Shown: positions 1 through 7,945, counted from the stretch's first letter. The stretch: DNA of 19,856 nt from CAVAVT01 sp963592185 (GCA_963592185.1 CAVAVT010000031.1:1-19856), one strand, 5' to 3'. Numbers and translations: made by a program. Notes: a model not told the origin generated them from the letters alone.

Positions 1-38
1 GTACCTGCATCGAGTGCCATTACATACTTTTTAGCCAT
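1..38 (-). CDS. glpK: Glycerol kinase, N-terminal start only (cut by window edge)
   Basis: Only the first 12 codons and two bases are inside the window. They read MAKKYVMALDAG followed by the start of a Thr codon, which is the classic N-terminus of glycerol kinase, where the D-x-G-T segment forms the first phosphate-binding loop. The ATG (38-36) is preceded by AAAGGGG with eight bases between, the same ribosome-site type as metY in this window. The enzyme would phosphorylate glycerol in the cytoplasm to give glycerol 3-phosphate, the substrate of the GlpABC dehydrogenase encoded just upstream on the same strand. Little else can be said from 12 residues, but the motif and the glp context make the call fairly safe. 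Confidence 0.85.
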   Translation of the reverse strand, partial: MAKKYVMALDAG

Positions 39-307
39 GAATAATTCCCCTTTCACATCTAGTTCCTGTCGGAACCAACCCCAGGTTTAAAGAGTCATAC
101 CATTCGGTATTCCTTCTTTTAAACGCTCATTTCTCTGTCAGAATAGAAGTTTAAAAAATATAACGGCTTTTATAATCTTGCCGTCCTTATTGTAAGAGCT
201 ATTCTGTCAGATAATGCTTACATATTGAAAACTTATCATCTGCCTTGTGATGTTTCAATCACATTTTAAACCCCGTGCAGACTTTAATAAGTTTTCTGAC
301 ACTTCAC
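39..307 (-). other. Probable 5' leader of glpK, with local hairpins and no gene
   Basis: No coding region is seen here. If the promoter at 308-335 is used, this stretch is a leader of about 260 nt. It can fold a hairpin with TTTAAA-type outer arms (86-91 with 118-123) and an ATACC/GGTAT inner stem (97-110). A second short hairpin, GTTCC/GGAAC around a four-base loop (62-75), lies close to the ribosome site. An imperfect CRP-like repeat, TGTGA-N8-TCACA, lies at 246-263, with spacing two bases longer than a normal site. No known riboswitch consensus was recognised. Confidence 0.4.
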
Positions 308-335
308 ATTATATCATATATTTCTAAAATGTAAA
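308..335 (-). promoter_or_regulatory. Sigma-70-type promoter for glpK
   Basis: On the minus strand the -35 is TTTACA (335-330), then a 16-base spacer, then a perfect TATAAT (313-308). Transcription should start near 301. It is the best promoter match between glpC and glpK, so glpK can be transcribed apart from glpABC. No convincing terminator follows glpC, so read-through is also possible. Confidence 0.65.
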
Positions 336-441
336 ACACTATTTGAACATTTTTTATAAATATGTGACAGGCGGAATTTATGGCAATAAAATGCCACAAA
401 TCCCACACTTTCACACAATTTCAACAAACGTAAATCTTTTA

Positions 442-455
442 TGAACAAAAGTTCA
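442..455. promoter_or_regulatory. Palindrome TGAAC-AAAA-GTTCA just after glpC, possible operator
   Basis: This is a perfect inverted repeat with 5-bp arms and a four-base spacer, two bases beyond the glpC stop codon. The TGAAC half-site recurs beside the glpK -35 (344-350) and in an inverted repeat upstream of glpA (4723-4764). The half-sites resemble the ATGTTCG-type half-sites of GlpR operators known from E. coli. Operator function is inferred from recurrence only. Confidence 0.35.
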
Positions 456-457
456 AA

Positions 458-1681
458 TTACTTTCCGTAAGCCTCTGCAAGAATCTCAATCGGATGGCAG
501 GTAGGCTTGTCGGAGCCATGGCGAATCTGCTCACGGCAGGTACCGCAGTCGCAGACAACCTGCTCAGCACCGCTTTCAGCAATTTTGCCGAAGAGTGCGG
601 AACCAATCTTCATGGAAGTCTCATAGTTTTCCTTCTTGAAGCCATAGTTACCGGACATACCGCAGCAGCCAGCATCAGCATTTACGATGTTCACGCCGAT
701 ATCGTCCTTGAGAGTCTCCAATGCAGGAAGGCCCATTGCCTGTGCACGGAGATGGCAAGGTGCATGGTAAATGAACTTCTTGGAAGGCTTATTTGCAAAG
801 TTCTTGTTGAACTTGCCCTGGCTCTCGAGAATGCGGAGATACTCAAATGCATCGTAAACATTCTTTGCAGCGTCAGCCATTTCAACCAAGGAGAACAGTT
901 CCTGATACTCGTTCTTCAGCATGAGGGAGCAGCTTGTGCAGCAAGCTACAACAGGGATACCCTGGTCAGCCCAATGCTTAATACGTGCAACGTTCTTGTC
1001 AGCATTCTGACGAGCCTCATCCAGATAGCCGGTAACAACCAGCGGAGAACCGCAGCATACGAACTCAGGATCAACGAGAACCTGGATATGGTTTGCCTGC
1101 ATAACCTCAACGAATGCCACGCCTACAGCCGGATCATTCTGGTTGATGTAGCAGCCAGGGAAGAATACTACCTTGTCAGGATACTCAGTCTGCTTAATGC
1201 TCTTGAAAAGATCCATGAAATAGGTAGGAGCATATGCCGGCATATTACGCTGGCCAGCAAGTCCCATCATGCTCAGAACGCCGAAAGCCTTGCCGATTTT
1301 CATTCCCAGGTTTGCGCAGAACTTGCCAAGGGGAATGGAATCCAGCATCTTAGCCATTTTGTCGCCGTGAGCCAGCATGTCGTCACGCTGGGTGTGAGCT
1401 TCAGGATGCTCTCTATAATACTTGCCACGCTCCAGCATGTTCAGTGTGGAAACTGATACGCCGGAAGGACAGGTAATATCACAGTTCTTACAGTTGGAGC
1501 ACAGCTCCAAAGTCATCTCATAATCCTTAGGATCAGAGAAATGCATACGGTTGTGTGCAGGTCCTACGAACTTAGGACCCTTATATTGAGGATTGGCGAG
1601 AGTTACAGGGCACTTAGCAATACATGATGTGCAGGCCGTGCAATAATCCGCCGAATCTCTTGCTCTTTCTTCTAACTCCAT
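458..1681 (-). CDS. glpC: Anaerobic glycerol-3-phosphate dehydrogenase subunit C (Fe-S, CCG-domain)
   Basis: Iron-sulfur subunit that carries electrons from GlpAB towards the membrane quinone pool. Two 4Fe-4S motifs are visible: CxxCxxCxxxCP at Cys14, 17, 20, 24 and again at Cys61, 64, 67, 71. Two cysteine-rich CCG domains follow, with CCG triplets near 209-211 and 339-341, as in GlpC and heterodisulfide-reductase-D-like proteins. The start is a judgement. An upstream ATG at 1702 overlaps the glpB stop as ATGA, but the GAAAGGGG ribosome site lies seven bases before the ATG at 1681-1679, which begins MELEERARDS; the product is then 407 residues. It is translationally coupled to glpB and is last in glpA-glpB-glpC. 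Function is clear from motifs and neighbours. Confidence 0.93.
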   Translation of the reverse strand: MELEERARDSADYCTACTSCIAKCPVTLANPQYKGPKFVGPAHNRMHFSDPKDYEMTLELCSNCKNCDITCPSGVSVSTLNMLERGKYYREHPEAHTQRDDMLAHGDKMAKMLDSIPLGKFCANLGMKIGKAFGVLSMMGLAGQRNMPAYAPTYFMDLFKSIKQTEYPDKVVFFPGCYINQNDPAVGVAFVEVMQANHIQVLVDPEFVCCGSPLVVTGYLDEARQNADKNVARIKHWADQGIPVVACCTSCSLMLKNEYQELFSLVEMADAAKNVYDAFEYLRILESQGKFNKNFANKPSKKFIYHAPCHLRAQAMGLPALETLKDDIGVNIVNADAGCCGMSGNYGFKKENYETSMKIGSALFGKIAESGAEQVVCDCGTCREQIRHGSDKPTCHPIEILAEAYGK

Positions 1682-1698
1682 TTTCATACCCCTTTCCA

Positions 1699-2940
1699 TC
1701 ATGCCAAAGCCGCTTTAAAGGCAGATGACAAAGCTACGCCATTACCGGAATGCTCGAAGCAGAAATCATATCCGCTCAGATTACGTCCTACAACATATAC
1801 GTTGTCAAGAACTACGTTGCCGGAAGCATCAACAGCACGCAGGGAAGCATCAGTCTTGATACCAGCCTTTGCGAAGGTCTGCTTCTGGTTGGAGAAGAGC
1901 TGCTCGTTAGCCCATCTTTCCTCAACGCAGTCAGCCTCAACAGGCAGTCCGAATACTACCTCTTTGAACTCGCCAATGTCACGCATCTTAAGACCTGCGC
2001 CATAGAAGCCGCCAGTTGCAAGAATGAACTTGTCAGCTTCGTACTTCTGGTCACGAACCTCGCCGCCGGCCATAACAGCCTTAACGGTGCTGCCTTCAAC
2101 AATAGCGCTCTTAGCCTTTGCATTCTCAATGAAACGAACGCCAGCCTTACGTGCTGCATCAAGGAGAGCCTCACGGAGACGGATGCCGTTAACAGAAGGC
2201 GGCATTCCGGTGGTCTCAACAACTGCGCAGCCAAGGGACTTAACAAGCTTAGTATATACAGCATTGCCAGTTGCACCAAGAATAGGAGGAACGATTACAA
2301 CAGCATCCTTAGTAACCTTGCTCTTAATCTGGGAAACAGCTGCCTTGAAGCCAGCTTCCGTCTCCATCCAGTGTGCAACGTCCAGAGTTGTAAGGTCACG
2401 GCCTTCTTTTCTGTGCATGTCCAGCTCAACGGTGGAGTACTTTTTATCATTGCCAAGCCAATCCTGAAGATTGGTCTTGAGCATGTCTACGTAGAAATCC
2501 TTCAGTCCCTTTACACCAACGAGAACAAGCTCCTTTGCATTAAAGCACTGGTTACCCTGCATGGATTCAGGAACGAGGCAGGAAGGCTTCATTGTTCCTA
2601 CAGCGGTTACAACCCACTGCTGCTGGTCGAGAGAACCAACATAAGGAATACCAGCCTTCTTGGTGAAGTCCAGGAAATACTTTACAGCATCCTGAATGCT
2701 CTGGTTGCCGATGCGCTTGTAAGGATGGTCCTCAGGAACACCTGCAACGCCAGCAAGAGGAGACTTAACAGCCTTGCCCTGCTCATCGTAGCCCAGAATA
2801 TCAACTAAGCCGCTGCTAAGGGGGAATGTGCCGGAGCCATAGCTGATAAGCGTAACCTTTTTATTGTTTTCAGCACTTTTGAGTGCTGCAATCAAACCGG
2901 CAAAGCCATTGCCGATAACTACTACATCTGATTTGCTCAT
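1699..2940 (-). CDS. glpB: Anaerobic glycerol-3-phosphate dehydrogenase subunit B (flavoprotein)
   Basis: A 413-residue GlpB-type flavoprotein. It opens with a dinucleotide-binding fold, VVVIGNGFAGLIAAL (GxGxxG at about residues 10-15), followed by the family-typical S-SGLVD segment near residue 43. A second conserved nucleotide-binding stretch, ILATGGFYGAGL, lies near residue 307. GlpB partners GlpA and GlpC in oxidising glycerol 3-phosphate to dihydroxyacetone phosphate under anaerobic conditions. The gene overlaps glpA by four bases (ATGA) and is preceded by a strong GGAGGGAG site seven bases from its ATG. Its stop overlaps the upstream ATG of glpC in the same way, indicating one tightly coupled operon. 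Length matches the family. Confidence 0.93.
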   Translation of the reverse strand: MSKSDVVVIGNGFAGLIAALKSAENNKKVTLISYGSGTFPLSSGLVDILGYDEQGKAVKSPLAGVAGVPEDHPYKRIGNQSIQDAVKYFLDFTKKAGIPYVGSLDQQQWVVTAVGTMKPSCLVPESMQGNQCFNAKELVLVGVKGLKDFYVDMLKTNLQDWLGNDKKYSTVELDMHRKEGRDLTTLDVAHWMETEAGFKAAVSQIKSKVTKDAVVIVPPILGATGNAVYTKLVKSLGCAVVETTGMPPSVNGIRLREALLDAARKAGVRFIENAKAKSAIVEGSTVKAVMAGGEVRDQKYEADKFILATGGFYGAGLKMRDIGEFKEVVFGLPVEADCVEERWANEQLFSNQKQTFAKAGIKTDASLRAVDASGNVVLDNVYVVGRNLSGYDFCFEHSGNGVALSSAFKAALA

Positions 2941-4544
2941 TCCGGTCTCCCTCCATTTACGTTGAATACCAGTTCATAAAGACCTCTAGTCATTTCAGCC
3001 TCACGCAGGGTCTTGCCGACCATAACCGGACGGATACCCTTCCAGCGGCCCTGGAGGAAATTCTTCATCTCTTCAAGAGGCTTCTTGGAAGCTTCCAGGT
3101 TGTCAAACTTAGAAAGTACAGCTGCGCTGCGCAGTGCACAGAAGTTTGCCTGGCAGGTGCCCATGCCGAGACGGGTACGTCTGCGTACGTCATTGATGAT
3201 ATGGCTGGTAGGAAGTGCTGCAATCTCCTGAAGCTCTGCCATGGTAACATTCTCGCACTCGCAGATAACTTCACGAGTCTCAGGATTCTCTTCCATTCTC
3301 TTTACAACATTTTTGAAACGCTCAGTGCCAAGACGGGTAGCTGCAAGGTTTACGCCGTAAGACGGGAAGTACTTGCGTGCTGCAGCCTTCTCTGCCTCTG
3401 GAACTTCTGGAACCAGATCCTCGTCAGCTGTGCGGCACTTCTCGTGGTTGCCGAGCTTCGGACAAATCTCATCGCAAAGACGCTCAGCCATGAGACGGTA
3501 GGTAGTGAACTTACCACCGCAGATAGTAACCATGCCCTTCAGGCCGTCATGCTCATGATCCAGGACAACGAATCCACGGGATGCATTACGTCCGGTGCTG
3601 CCGGATGCACTATAGAGCGGACGGGAGCCAGCGAATACACGGAGAATGCGGTAGTCACGGAGATGCTCGAATACGCCTACACCGGTCTTCATGAGGTTCT
3701 CTGCCTCTTCCCAAGAAGTGGAAGTATCCTCAGGATCCGGGATAGTAATGGAGGATGTACCAAGAATGGTGATAGAACCATGTGGTACGAAAATATCACC
3801 GTCAGAAGGAACACGGAGACGGTTTACTACACGGCTGGTGATACGCTGGTTGAAGGCAATGAGCGTACCCTTGGAAGGCTTAACATTAACCTCAAGGCCA
3901 GCCAGCTCGGATACGAATCCGCACCAAGGACCTGCAGCGTTAATGAGCAGCTCGCAGCCAATCTCATACTCTTCCTTAGTGAAGTAGTCACGAACTTTAA
4001 CGCCCTTGCAGACACCGCTTTCAACGATTACGCCGACAACCTCGGTGTAGTTCTTTACACGTCCGCCATAGCGCTTTGCACTTTCAATGTTCTGCCAGGA
4101 CATACGGAAACCATCGATTGCGGCATCCGGTACACGGTATGCAGAAACAACTCTCTTGGAGAGGTTCGGCTCAAGACGGCGTGCCTCTTCAGGGCTGATC
4201 TGGATTGCTTCGATTCCGCTGGCAGCACATCCAGCTACCCACTTTTCTTCGAATTCCGGATCCTCATCATCGAGACGCACGAAAAGACCCTCTGTAGACT
4301 CTACACAGGACTTGCCGATTCTACGAAGAATCTGGTTCTCGATAATACACTCTCTTGCAGCTTCCTGATCCTTAACTGCATATCTTGCACCACTGTGCAG
4401 CAAACCATGATAACGGGAGCTTGCACCGTTTACGATATCAGCTTTCTCCAGGAGCAGTGCATCAACACCACGCATAGAGAGATCACGCAGAATACCTACG
4501 CCTGTAGCTCCGCCACCAACGATGACGACTGTAGCTTTTTCCAT
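2937..4544 (-). CDS. glpA: Anaerobic glycerol-3-phosphate dehydrogenase subunit A (FAD, BFD-type 2Fe-2S)
   Basis: Catalytic FAD subunit that oxidises sn-glycerol 3-phosphate to dihydroxyacetone phosphate. The 535-residue product opens with VVIVGGGATGVGILRDL, a GxGxxG FAD-binding fold typical of GlpA/GlpD, and has the conserved GGKFTTYRLMAE segment near residue 343. The C-terminal part carries a BFD-like 2Fe-2S domain with ligands C428-x-C430 and C464-x4-C469, which separates GlpA from the aerobic GlpD. The reading frame extends 16 codons upstream, but the ATG at 4544-4542 was chosen because a G-rich ribosome site (ATGGGGGAT) lies just before it and the product then begins MEKATVVIVGG. First gene of the operon, behind a long leader. 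Confidence 0.94.
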   Translation of the reverse strand: MEKATVVIVGGGATGVGILRDLSMRGVDALLLEKADIVNGASSRYHGLLHSGARYAVKDQEAARECIIENQILRRIGKSCVESTEGLFVRLDDEDPEFEEKWVAGCAASGIEAIQISPEEARRLEPNLSKRVVSAYRVPDAAIDGFRMSWQNIESAKRYGGRVKNYTEVVGVIVESGVCKGVKVRDYFTKEEYEIGCELLINAAGPWCGFVSELAGLEVNVKPSKGTLIAFNQRITSRVVNRLRVPSDGDIFVPHGSITILGTSSITIPDPEDTSTSWEEAENLMKTGVGVFEHLRDYRILRVFAGSRPLYSASGSTGRNASRGFVVLDHEHDGLKGMVTICGGKFTTYRLMAERLCDEICPKLGNHEKCRTADEDLVPEVPEAEKAAARKYFPSYGVNLAATRLGTERFKNVVKRMEENPETREVICECENVTMAELQEIAALPTSHIINDVRRRTRLGMGTCQANFCALRSAAVLSKFDNLEASKKPLEEMKNFLQGRWKGIRPVMVGKTLREAEMTRGLYELVFNVNGGRPE

Positions 4545-4722
4545 AACTATCCCCCATCTTCCTAAAATAACTATAAGTGCAAATACCGGCAAAGCAAAAA
4601 CAGATTTCTTTGCCGCGGAAGCTCCCAGTAGACAGAATCAACCATACATCTGGGGACATATGGAAGTATCATCACTAGGAATCATGCCAAAACACTCACA
4701 AAGAATACCCAATTTTTACAAG

Positions 4723-4764
4723 TGTTCATTTACATTTGAGCGTTTTCTCATATCAAAATGAACA
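4723..4764. repeat. Inverted repeat TGTTCATTT / AAATGAACA upstream of glpA
   Basis: Perfect 9-bp arms at 4723-4731 and 4756-4764 are separated by 24 bases. The right arm plus following Ts (TGAACATTTTT) is repeated next to the glpK -35 at 344-354. Shared use at two glp promoters suggests a glp-specific regulator site such as GlpR. Function is inferred. Confidence 0.35.
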
Positions 4765-4779
4765 TTTTTAATTACTTTT

Positions 4780-4795
4780 GGTGATGTTAATCACA
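4780..4795. promoter_or_regulatory. CRP/FNR-family-like operator, glpA-proximal copy
   Basis: The sequence GGTGATGTTAATCACA fits the CRP-type pattern TGTGA-N6-TCACA with one mismatch in the left arm. The same pattern recurs at 4924-4939. It lies about 240 bases upstream of the glpA start codon. Confidence 0.5.
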
Positions 4796-4840
4796 ACCTA
4801 CTCATTAAGTGTTTCATAACATTGCCAAAACATACACAAA

Positions 4841-4891
4841 CCGTGCACCCTTGATTTTGCAAGGTTTACACGGCTCTTTTCGAGTCCTTGC
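4841..4891 (-). other. Leader RNA segment with mutually exclusive pairings
   Basis: In the minus-strand RNA one fold pairs CCGTG (4873-4869) with CACGG (4845-4841) and CCTTG (4864-4860) with CAAGG (4853-4849). A competing fold pairs GCAAGG (4891-4886) with CCTTGC (4864-4859) around a small CTC/GAG hairpin. Both folds need the same CCTTG strand. No oligo-U follows, so it is not an obvious terminator. No known riboswitch was recognised. Confidence 0.35.
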
Positions 4892-4923
4892 AGCCCGATT
4901 TTGATTCATATCGAACCCCAACA

Positions 4924-4939
4924 GGTGACCCTAATCACA
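4924..4939. promoter_or_regulatory. CRP/FNR-family-like operator, promoter-proximal copy
   Basis: GGTGACCCTAATCACA has the same GGTGA-N6-TCACA layout as the copy at 4780-4795, with 13 of 16 bases identical between copies. It lies roughly 75-90 bases downstream of the predicted start of the 5019-5045 promoter, where a bound protein would block that promoter or serve another one closer to glpA. Confidence 0.5.
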
Positions 4940-5018
4940 CTTTGCACTTTGATGAAAACTTTGCATTTGTTCACATTGTAAAAAAGCAAAAATACAAAAT
5001 TTCATCTTCTATGGTTAT

Positions 5019-5045
5019 ATTATATCATTAGCTCGCTTTAGTCAA
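5019..5045 (-). promoter_or_regulatory. Promoter upstream of glpABC, extended -10
   Basis: On the minus strand TTGACT (5045-5040) is followed after 15 bases by TATAAT (5024-5019). The bases TGA before the hexamer form an extended -10 (TGnTATAAT), which would compensate for the short spacer. Predicted start is near 5012. It is the best promoter-like match in the region. Confidence 0.55.
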
Positions 5046-5115
5046 TACAAAATAATATCCGCTTTTTATTATATTCAAACAATTCACATTTTAATTGAGA
5101 ACTATTTTTATTACG

Positions 5116-5157
5116 CAAAATAAAAAGCCGCAGCAAGGTTTATACCCTGCCGCAGCT
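5116..5157 (-). terminator. Intrinsic terminator of the metNIQ operon
   Basis: The minus-strand RNA forms a 13-bp stem (arms 5157-5145 and 5138-5126, three G-U pairs) around the loop TATAAA, followed by TTTTTATTTT. It lies about 40 bases after the metQ stop. Confidence 0.9.
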
Positions 5158-5194
5158 TCAATGTAAATATTAAGTTAATCGTGGCTGCACTCCA

Positions 5195-6022
5195 TTAGAA
5201 TGTAGCAACAACCTCGCCCTTGTACTTGTCTTCGATGAACTGCTTAACCTCAGGAGACTGGAGAGCCTTGATGAGAGCCTTGATTTCAGGCTTGTCCTTG
5301 TCGCCCTGACGTACAGCTACAACATTAACATAAGGAGAAGAGCTGTCCTCCATGAGGAGAGCGTCCTTTGTAGGAACAAGGTTTACCTGCATTGCGAAGT
5401 TGGTGTTGATGATAGCGATATCAACATCATCAAGAGTACGGGAAACCATAGCTGCCTCAACCTCGTTGAAGGTGAGATGCTTCGGGTTGTCTACGATATC
5501 CTGAATAGTTGCCTTTACGCCAGCGCCGTCCTTCAGCTTAATGATGCCAGCCTTCTCAAGGAGAAGCAGTGCACGGCCGCCGTTGGTAGGATCGTTAGGA
5601 ATACCTACAGACGCGCCATCTCTCAGGTCCTTCAGGTCCTTAATCTTCTTGGAATATACGCCCATTGGCTCGATGTGGATTCCGCCAGCATTCTCAAGCT
5701 TTACCTCAGGATGCTCCTCTACGAAGTTATCGAGATAAGGAATGTGCTGGAAGTAGTTTGCATCCAGTGAACCGTCATTGAGAGCCATGTTCGGCTGTAC
5801 ATAATCGCTGAACTCAACAATCTCAAGCTGATAGCCTTCTTTTTCAAGAAGAGGCTTAACAACCTCAAGAATCTCAGCATGGGGAACAGCTGTAGCACCG
5901 ACCTTGATTACCTTGGATGCAGAACCGGAGCTGGAGCCAGAGGATGCCTGGTTGCTTCCGCCGCAGCCTGCTGCAAATACCGCCAGCATCATAGCTGCAA
6001 GAATAGCAATAATTTTCTTCAT
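5195..6022 (-). CDS. metQ: Methionine-binding lipoprotein of the MetNIQ ABC importer
   Basis: Substrate-binding lipoprotein that hands methionine to the MetNI transporter. The N-terminus MKKIIAILAAMMLAV is a lipoprotein signal ending in F-A-A-G-C, so lipidation is expected at Cys20. A Ser/Gly-rich linker follows to about residue 36, then an NlpA/MetQ family domain containing the HAEILEVVKPLL and ANYFQHIPYLDNF segments typical of MetQ. Start: the frame opens nine codons earlier, but the ATG at 6022-6020 has GGGAGGAA six bases upstream. The 275-residue length suits the family. It is third in metN-metI-metQ, 60 bases after metI, with a terminator behind it. Related NlpA proteins can bind other amino acids, so the methionine assignment rests partly on the operon. 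Confidence 0.93.
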   Translation of the reverse strand: MKKIIAILAAMMLAVFAAGCGGSNQASSGSSSGSASKVIKVGATAVPHAEILEVVKPLLEKEGYQLEIVEFSDYVQPNMALNDGSLDANYFQHIPYLDNFVEEHPEVKLENAGGIHIEPMGVYSKKIKDLKDLRDGASVGIPNDPTNGGRALLLLEKAGIIKLKDGAGVKATIQDIVDNPKHLTFNEVEAAMVSRTLDDVDIAIINTNFAMQVNLVPTKDALLMEDSSSPYVNVVAVRQGDKDKPEIKALIKALQSPEVKQFIEDKYKGEVVATF

Positions 6023-6082
6023 TAATGATTCCTCCCTTTTGAAATACATTTATCTATCCAAACCGCCTTGCGGACTGAATAC

Positions 6083-6736
6083 TTATTTTTTGTTCAGGCT
6101 CTTGGAAAGCCTGCCGCCCACAAACTGTACCAGCTGAACCAGCACAATCAGTATTATTACTGTGGCAATCATGACATCTGGACGGAATCTCTGATAACCG
6201 TAGCGCACAGCCAGGTCACCAAGACCGCCGCCGCCAATGGTTCCTGCCATAGCAGATTCGCCCACCAGATTGATAATAACGGTGGTAAGCTGCGCCACGA
6301 TACTGGGCATAGCCTCAGGAATAAGCACCTTTACGATTATCTGCAAAGGCGTTGCTCCCATGGAAAGTGCTGCCTCAACCAATCCCTCTGGAACTTCCTT
6401 CAAAGAGGTTTCAACCTGTCGTCCTATAAACGGAACTGAGGCAATAACCAATGGTACCAGCGCCGCAGTTGTTCCTATGGAGCTTCCCACCAAAAGCTTT
6501 GTCAGTGGGATAATCGCTACCATCAATATAATGAAAGGAATTGACCTGATTGCATTTACAATGGCTGAAATAACCTTGTTAAAAGCCGGACATTCCAAAA
6601 TCTGTCCCTTGCCTGTGGTATGCAGTGCAACCCCCAGCGGCACGCCAACAGCTGTAGCGATAACCATGGAAACCACCACCATGTAGACAGTTTCCCAAAG
6701 AGCCTTAGACAGAAGCGGCATCATGTCGTTCAGCAT
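6083..6736 (-). CDS. metI: Methionine ABC transporter permease
   Basis: Membrane permease of the MetNIQ importer, 217 residues with about five hydrophobic segments. The cytoplasmic EAA loop that docks on the ATPase is visible as EAALSMGATPLQIIVKVLIP, near residue 120-140, followed by the conserved GESAMAGTIGGGGLGDLA segment. The start ATG (6736-6734) has a nearly perfect ribosome site, GGAGGTGAT, a few bases upstream. That site lies inside the end of metN, because the two genes overlap by 32 bases, suggesting coupled translation. Family length and order metN-metI-metQ are both typical. Confidence 0.95.
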   Translation of the reverse strand: MLNDMMPLLSKALWETVYMVVVSMVIATAVGVPLGVALHTTGKGQILECPAFNKVISAIVNAIRSIPFIILMVAIIPLTKLLVGSSIGTTAALVPLVIASVPFIGRQVETSLKEVPEGLVEAALSMGATPLQIIVKVLIPEAMPSIVAQLTTVIINLVGESAMAGTIGGGGLGDLAVRYGYQRFRPDVMIATVIILIVLVQLVQFVGGRLSKSLNKK

Positions 6737-7763
6737 AACCGATCACCTCCACCTTAAGCTCATGTTCATTAAGATATGCCATGGCCCTGTCTATTTCTGA
6801 TTTTTCTCCCCGGATGCCGATAATCATACGGCCGTAGGGGGTATTTTTTATTCTGTCCAATGTTCCGAAAAGCATTGTCACCTCGGCACTGCAATCTCTA
6901 ATCATGCCAGCAAGCACCGGATCGTCCGCAGACTCTCCAATAAATGTGAGACGTAAAAGCAGCCAGCTTCCTGGAGAATGTTCCTGCTTAACCTCGCTGT
7001 TTCTAAAGGCTGTAGGAAGGTCGTTGCTCAAAAGAACGCTGATAAATTCCTTTGTAATAGGCTTCTGGGGATTTGTAAATATTTCCAATACAGAGCCTTT
7101 CTCAGCAATAACGCCATTTTCAATGACAGCCACATGGTCACAGATGTCCTTGATAACCTGCATTTCATGGGTAATTACCACAACAGTGAGGTCCAGCTTT
7201 TTGTTAATGTCCTTTATGAGCTGAAGAATAGACTTTGTGGTCTGTGGGTCAAGGGCTGAAGTTGCCTCATCGCAGAGCAGAATCTTCGGATCGCTTGCCA
7301 ATGCCCTTGCGATGCCCACACGCTGTTTCTGTCCACCAGAAAGCTGCGCCGGATACTGTTTTGCCTTATCCCCAAGTCCCACCAATTCCAGCAGGTTAGT
7401 TACCTTTTCCTTTATTACCTTTTCCGAAGTCTTGGAAAGACGCAGTGGGAATGCCACATTGTCATAAACCGTTGCGGAGGACAAAAGGTTGAAGTGCTGG
7501 AAAATCATGCCGATTTCCTTGCGCATGTTCCGAAGCTCCGCATCATTCATGGCAGTTACGTCCCTGCCATCCACGATGACCTTGCCGGCTGTCGGCCGCT
7601 CCAGCATATTGATGCATCGGATAAGCGTGGATTTTCCTGCACCGCTCAGACCAATGACACCGTAAATCTCTCCCTTTCCGATTTCCAAATCAATGCCCTT
7701 AAGGGCCGATACAGGACCGGAGGAGCTCTCATATGTCTTTTCAATATGAGAAAGCTTAATCAT
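6705..7763 (-). CDS. metN: Methionine ABC transporter ATP-binding protein
   Basis: ATPase of the methionine importer, 352 residues. Visible motifs are Walker A GLSGAGKST (38-46), Q-loop Gln89, signature LSGGQKQ (141-147), Walker B ILLCDEATSALD (from 161) and H-loop His199. The C-terminal part from about 265 is a NIL domain, which in E. coli MetN binds methionine and shuts off transport. The ATG at 7763-7761 (MIKLSHIEKTY) is preferred over the in-frame GTG three codons upstream, because GGATG lies upstream of it and the protein then begins as MetN proteins do. First gene of the operon, with a short leader of about 40 nt and no room for a SAM riboswitch or T-box. Confidence 0.95.
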   Translation of the reverse strand: MIKLSHIEKTYESSSGPVSALKGIDLEIGKGEIYGVIGLSGAGKSTLIRCINMLERPTAGKVIVDGRDVTAMNDAELRNMRKEIGMIFQHFNLLSSATVYDNVAFPLRLSKTSEKVIKEKVTNLLELVGLGDKAKQYPAQLSGGQKQRVGIARALASDPKILLCDEATSALDPQTTKSILQLIKDINKKLDLTVVVITHEMQVIKDICDHVAVIENGVIAEKGSVLEIFTNPQKPITKEFISVLLSNDLPTAFRNSEVKQEHSPGSWLLLRLTFIGESADDPVLAGMIRDCSAEVTMLFGTLDRIKNTPYGRMIIGIRGEKSEIDRAMAYLNEHELKVEVIGYAERHDAASV

Positions 7764-7807
7764 ATGTTTCACATCCGTTCAAAACATTCAATTCCTATAT
7801 GTTTTAC

Positions 7808-7836
7808 ATAGTATCACAATCATATAGCCCCGTCAA
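7808..7836 (-). promoter_or_regulatory. Promoter of metNIQ
   Basis: TTGACG (7836-7831), a 17-base spacer and TACTAT (7813-7808) on the minus strand. TGA before the -10 makes it extended. Predicted start is near 7801. The region around the start, 7796-7806, reads TATATGTTTTA on the plus strand, an 11-mer also found at the metY start region, where it is part of a palindrome. Confidence 0.75.
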
Positions 7837-7945
7837 TATATATACTATAGAAACAAGACCATCATTAATGCAAATTATGCAAACACATATCTGTTTCAAT
7901 TATACCCGTCGTCTATATAAAAGGAAAGCATAGTTTTTTCAAGGT

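Larger units (their letters stand above)
4545..5115 (-). other. Gene-free region: glpA leader and control region
   Basis: No protein gene is supported here. The stretch holds the glpA promoter (5019-5045), two CRP-like operators (4780-4795 and 4924-4939), an inverted repeat with TGAACA half-sites (4723-4764) and a potentially structured RNA segment (4841-4891). If transcription starts near 5012, the leader is about 470 nt, unusually long for a catabolic operon. A second promoter closer to the gene is possible but none stands out. Confidence 0.5.

Noticed and set aside
381..396. TGGCA/TGCCA hairpin after glpC as the glpABC terminator
   Set aside because: It has only a 5-bp stem and no T-tract on the minus strand, so read-through towards glpK remains possible.
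3201..4565. A 454-codon plus-strand open frame opposite glpA (similar ones lie opposite metY and glpB)
   Set aside because: It is antisense to a gene with full catalytic motifs and shows no protein features; such long shadows are common where the true gene avoids certain codons.
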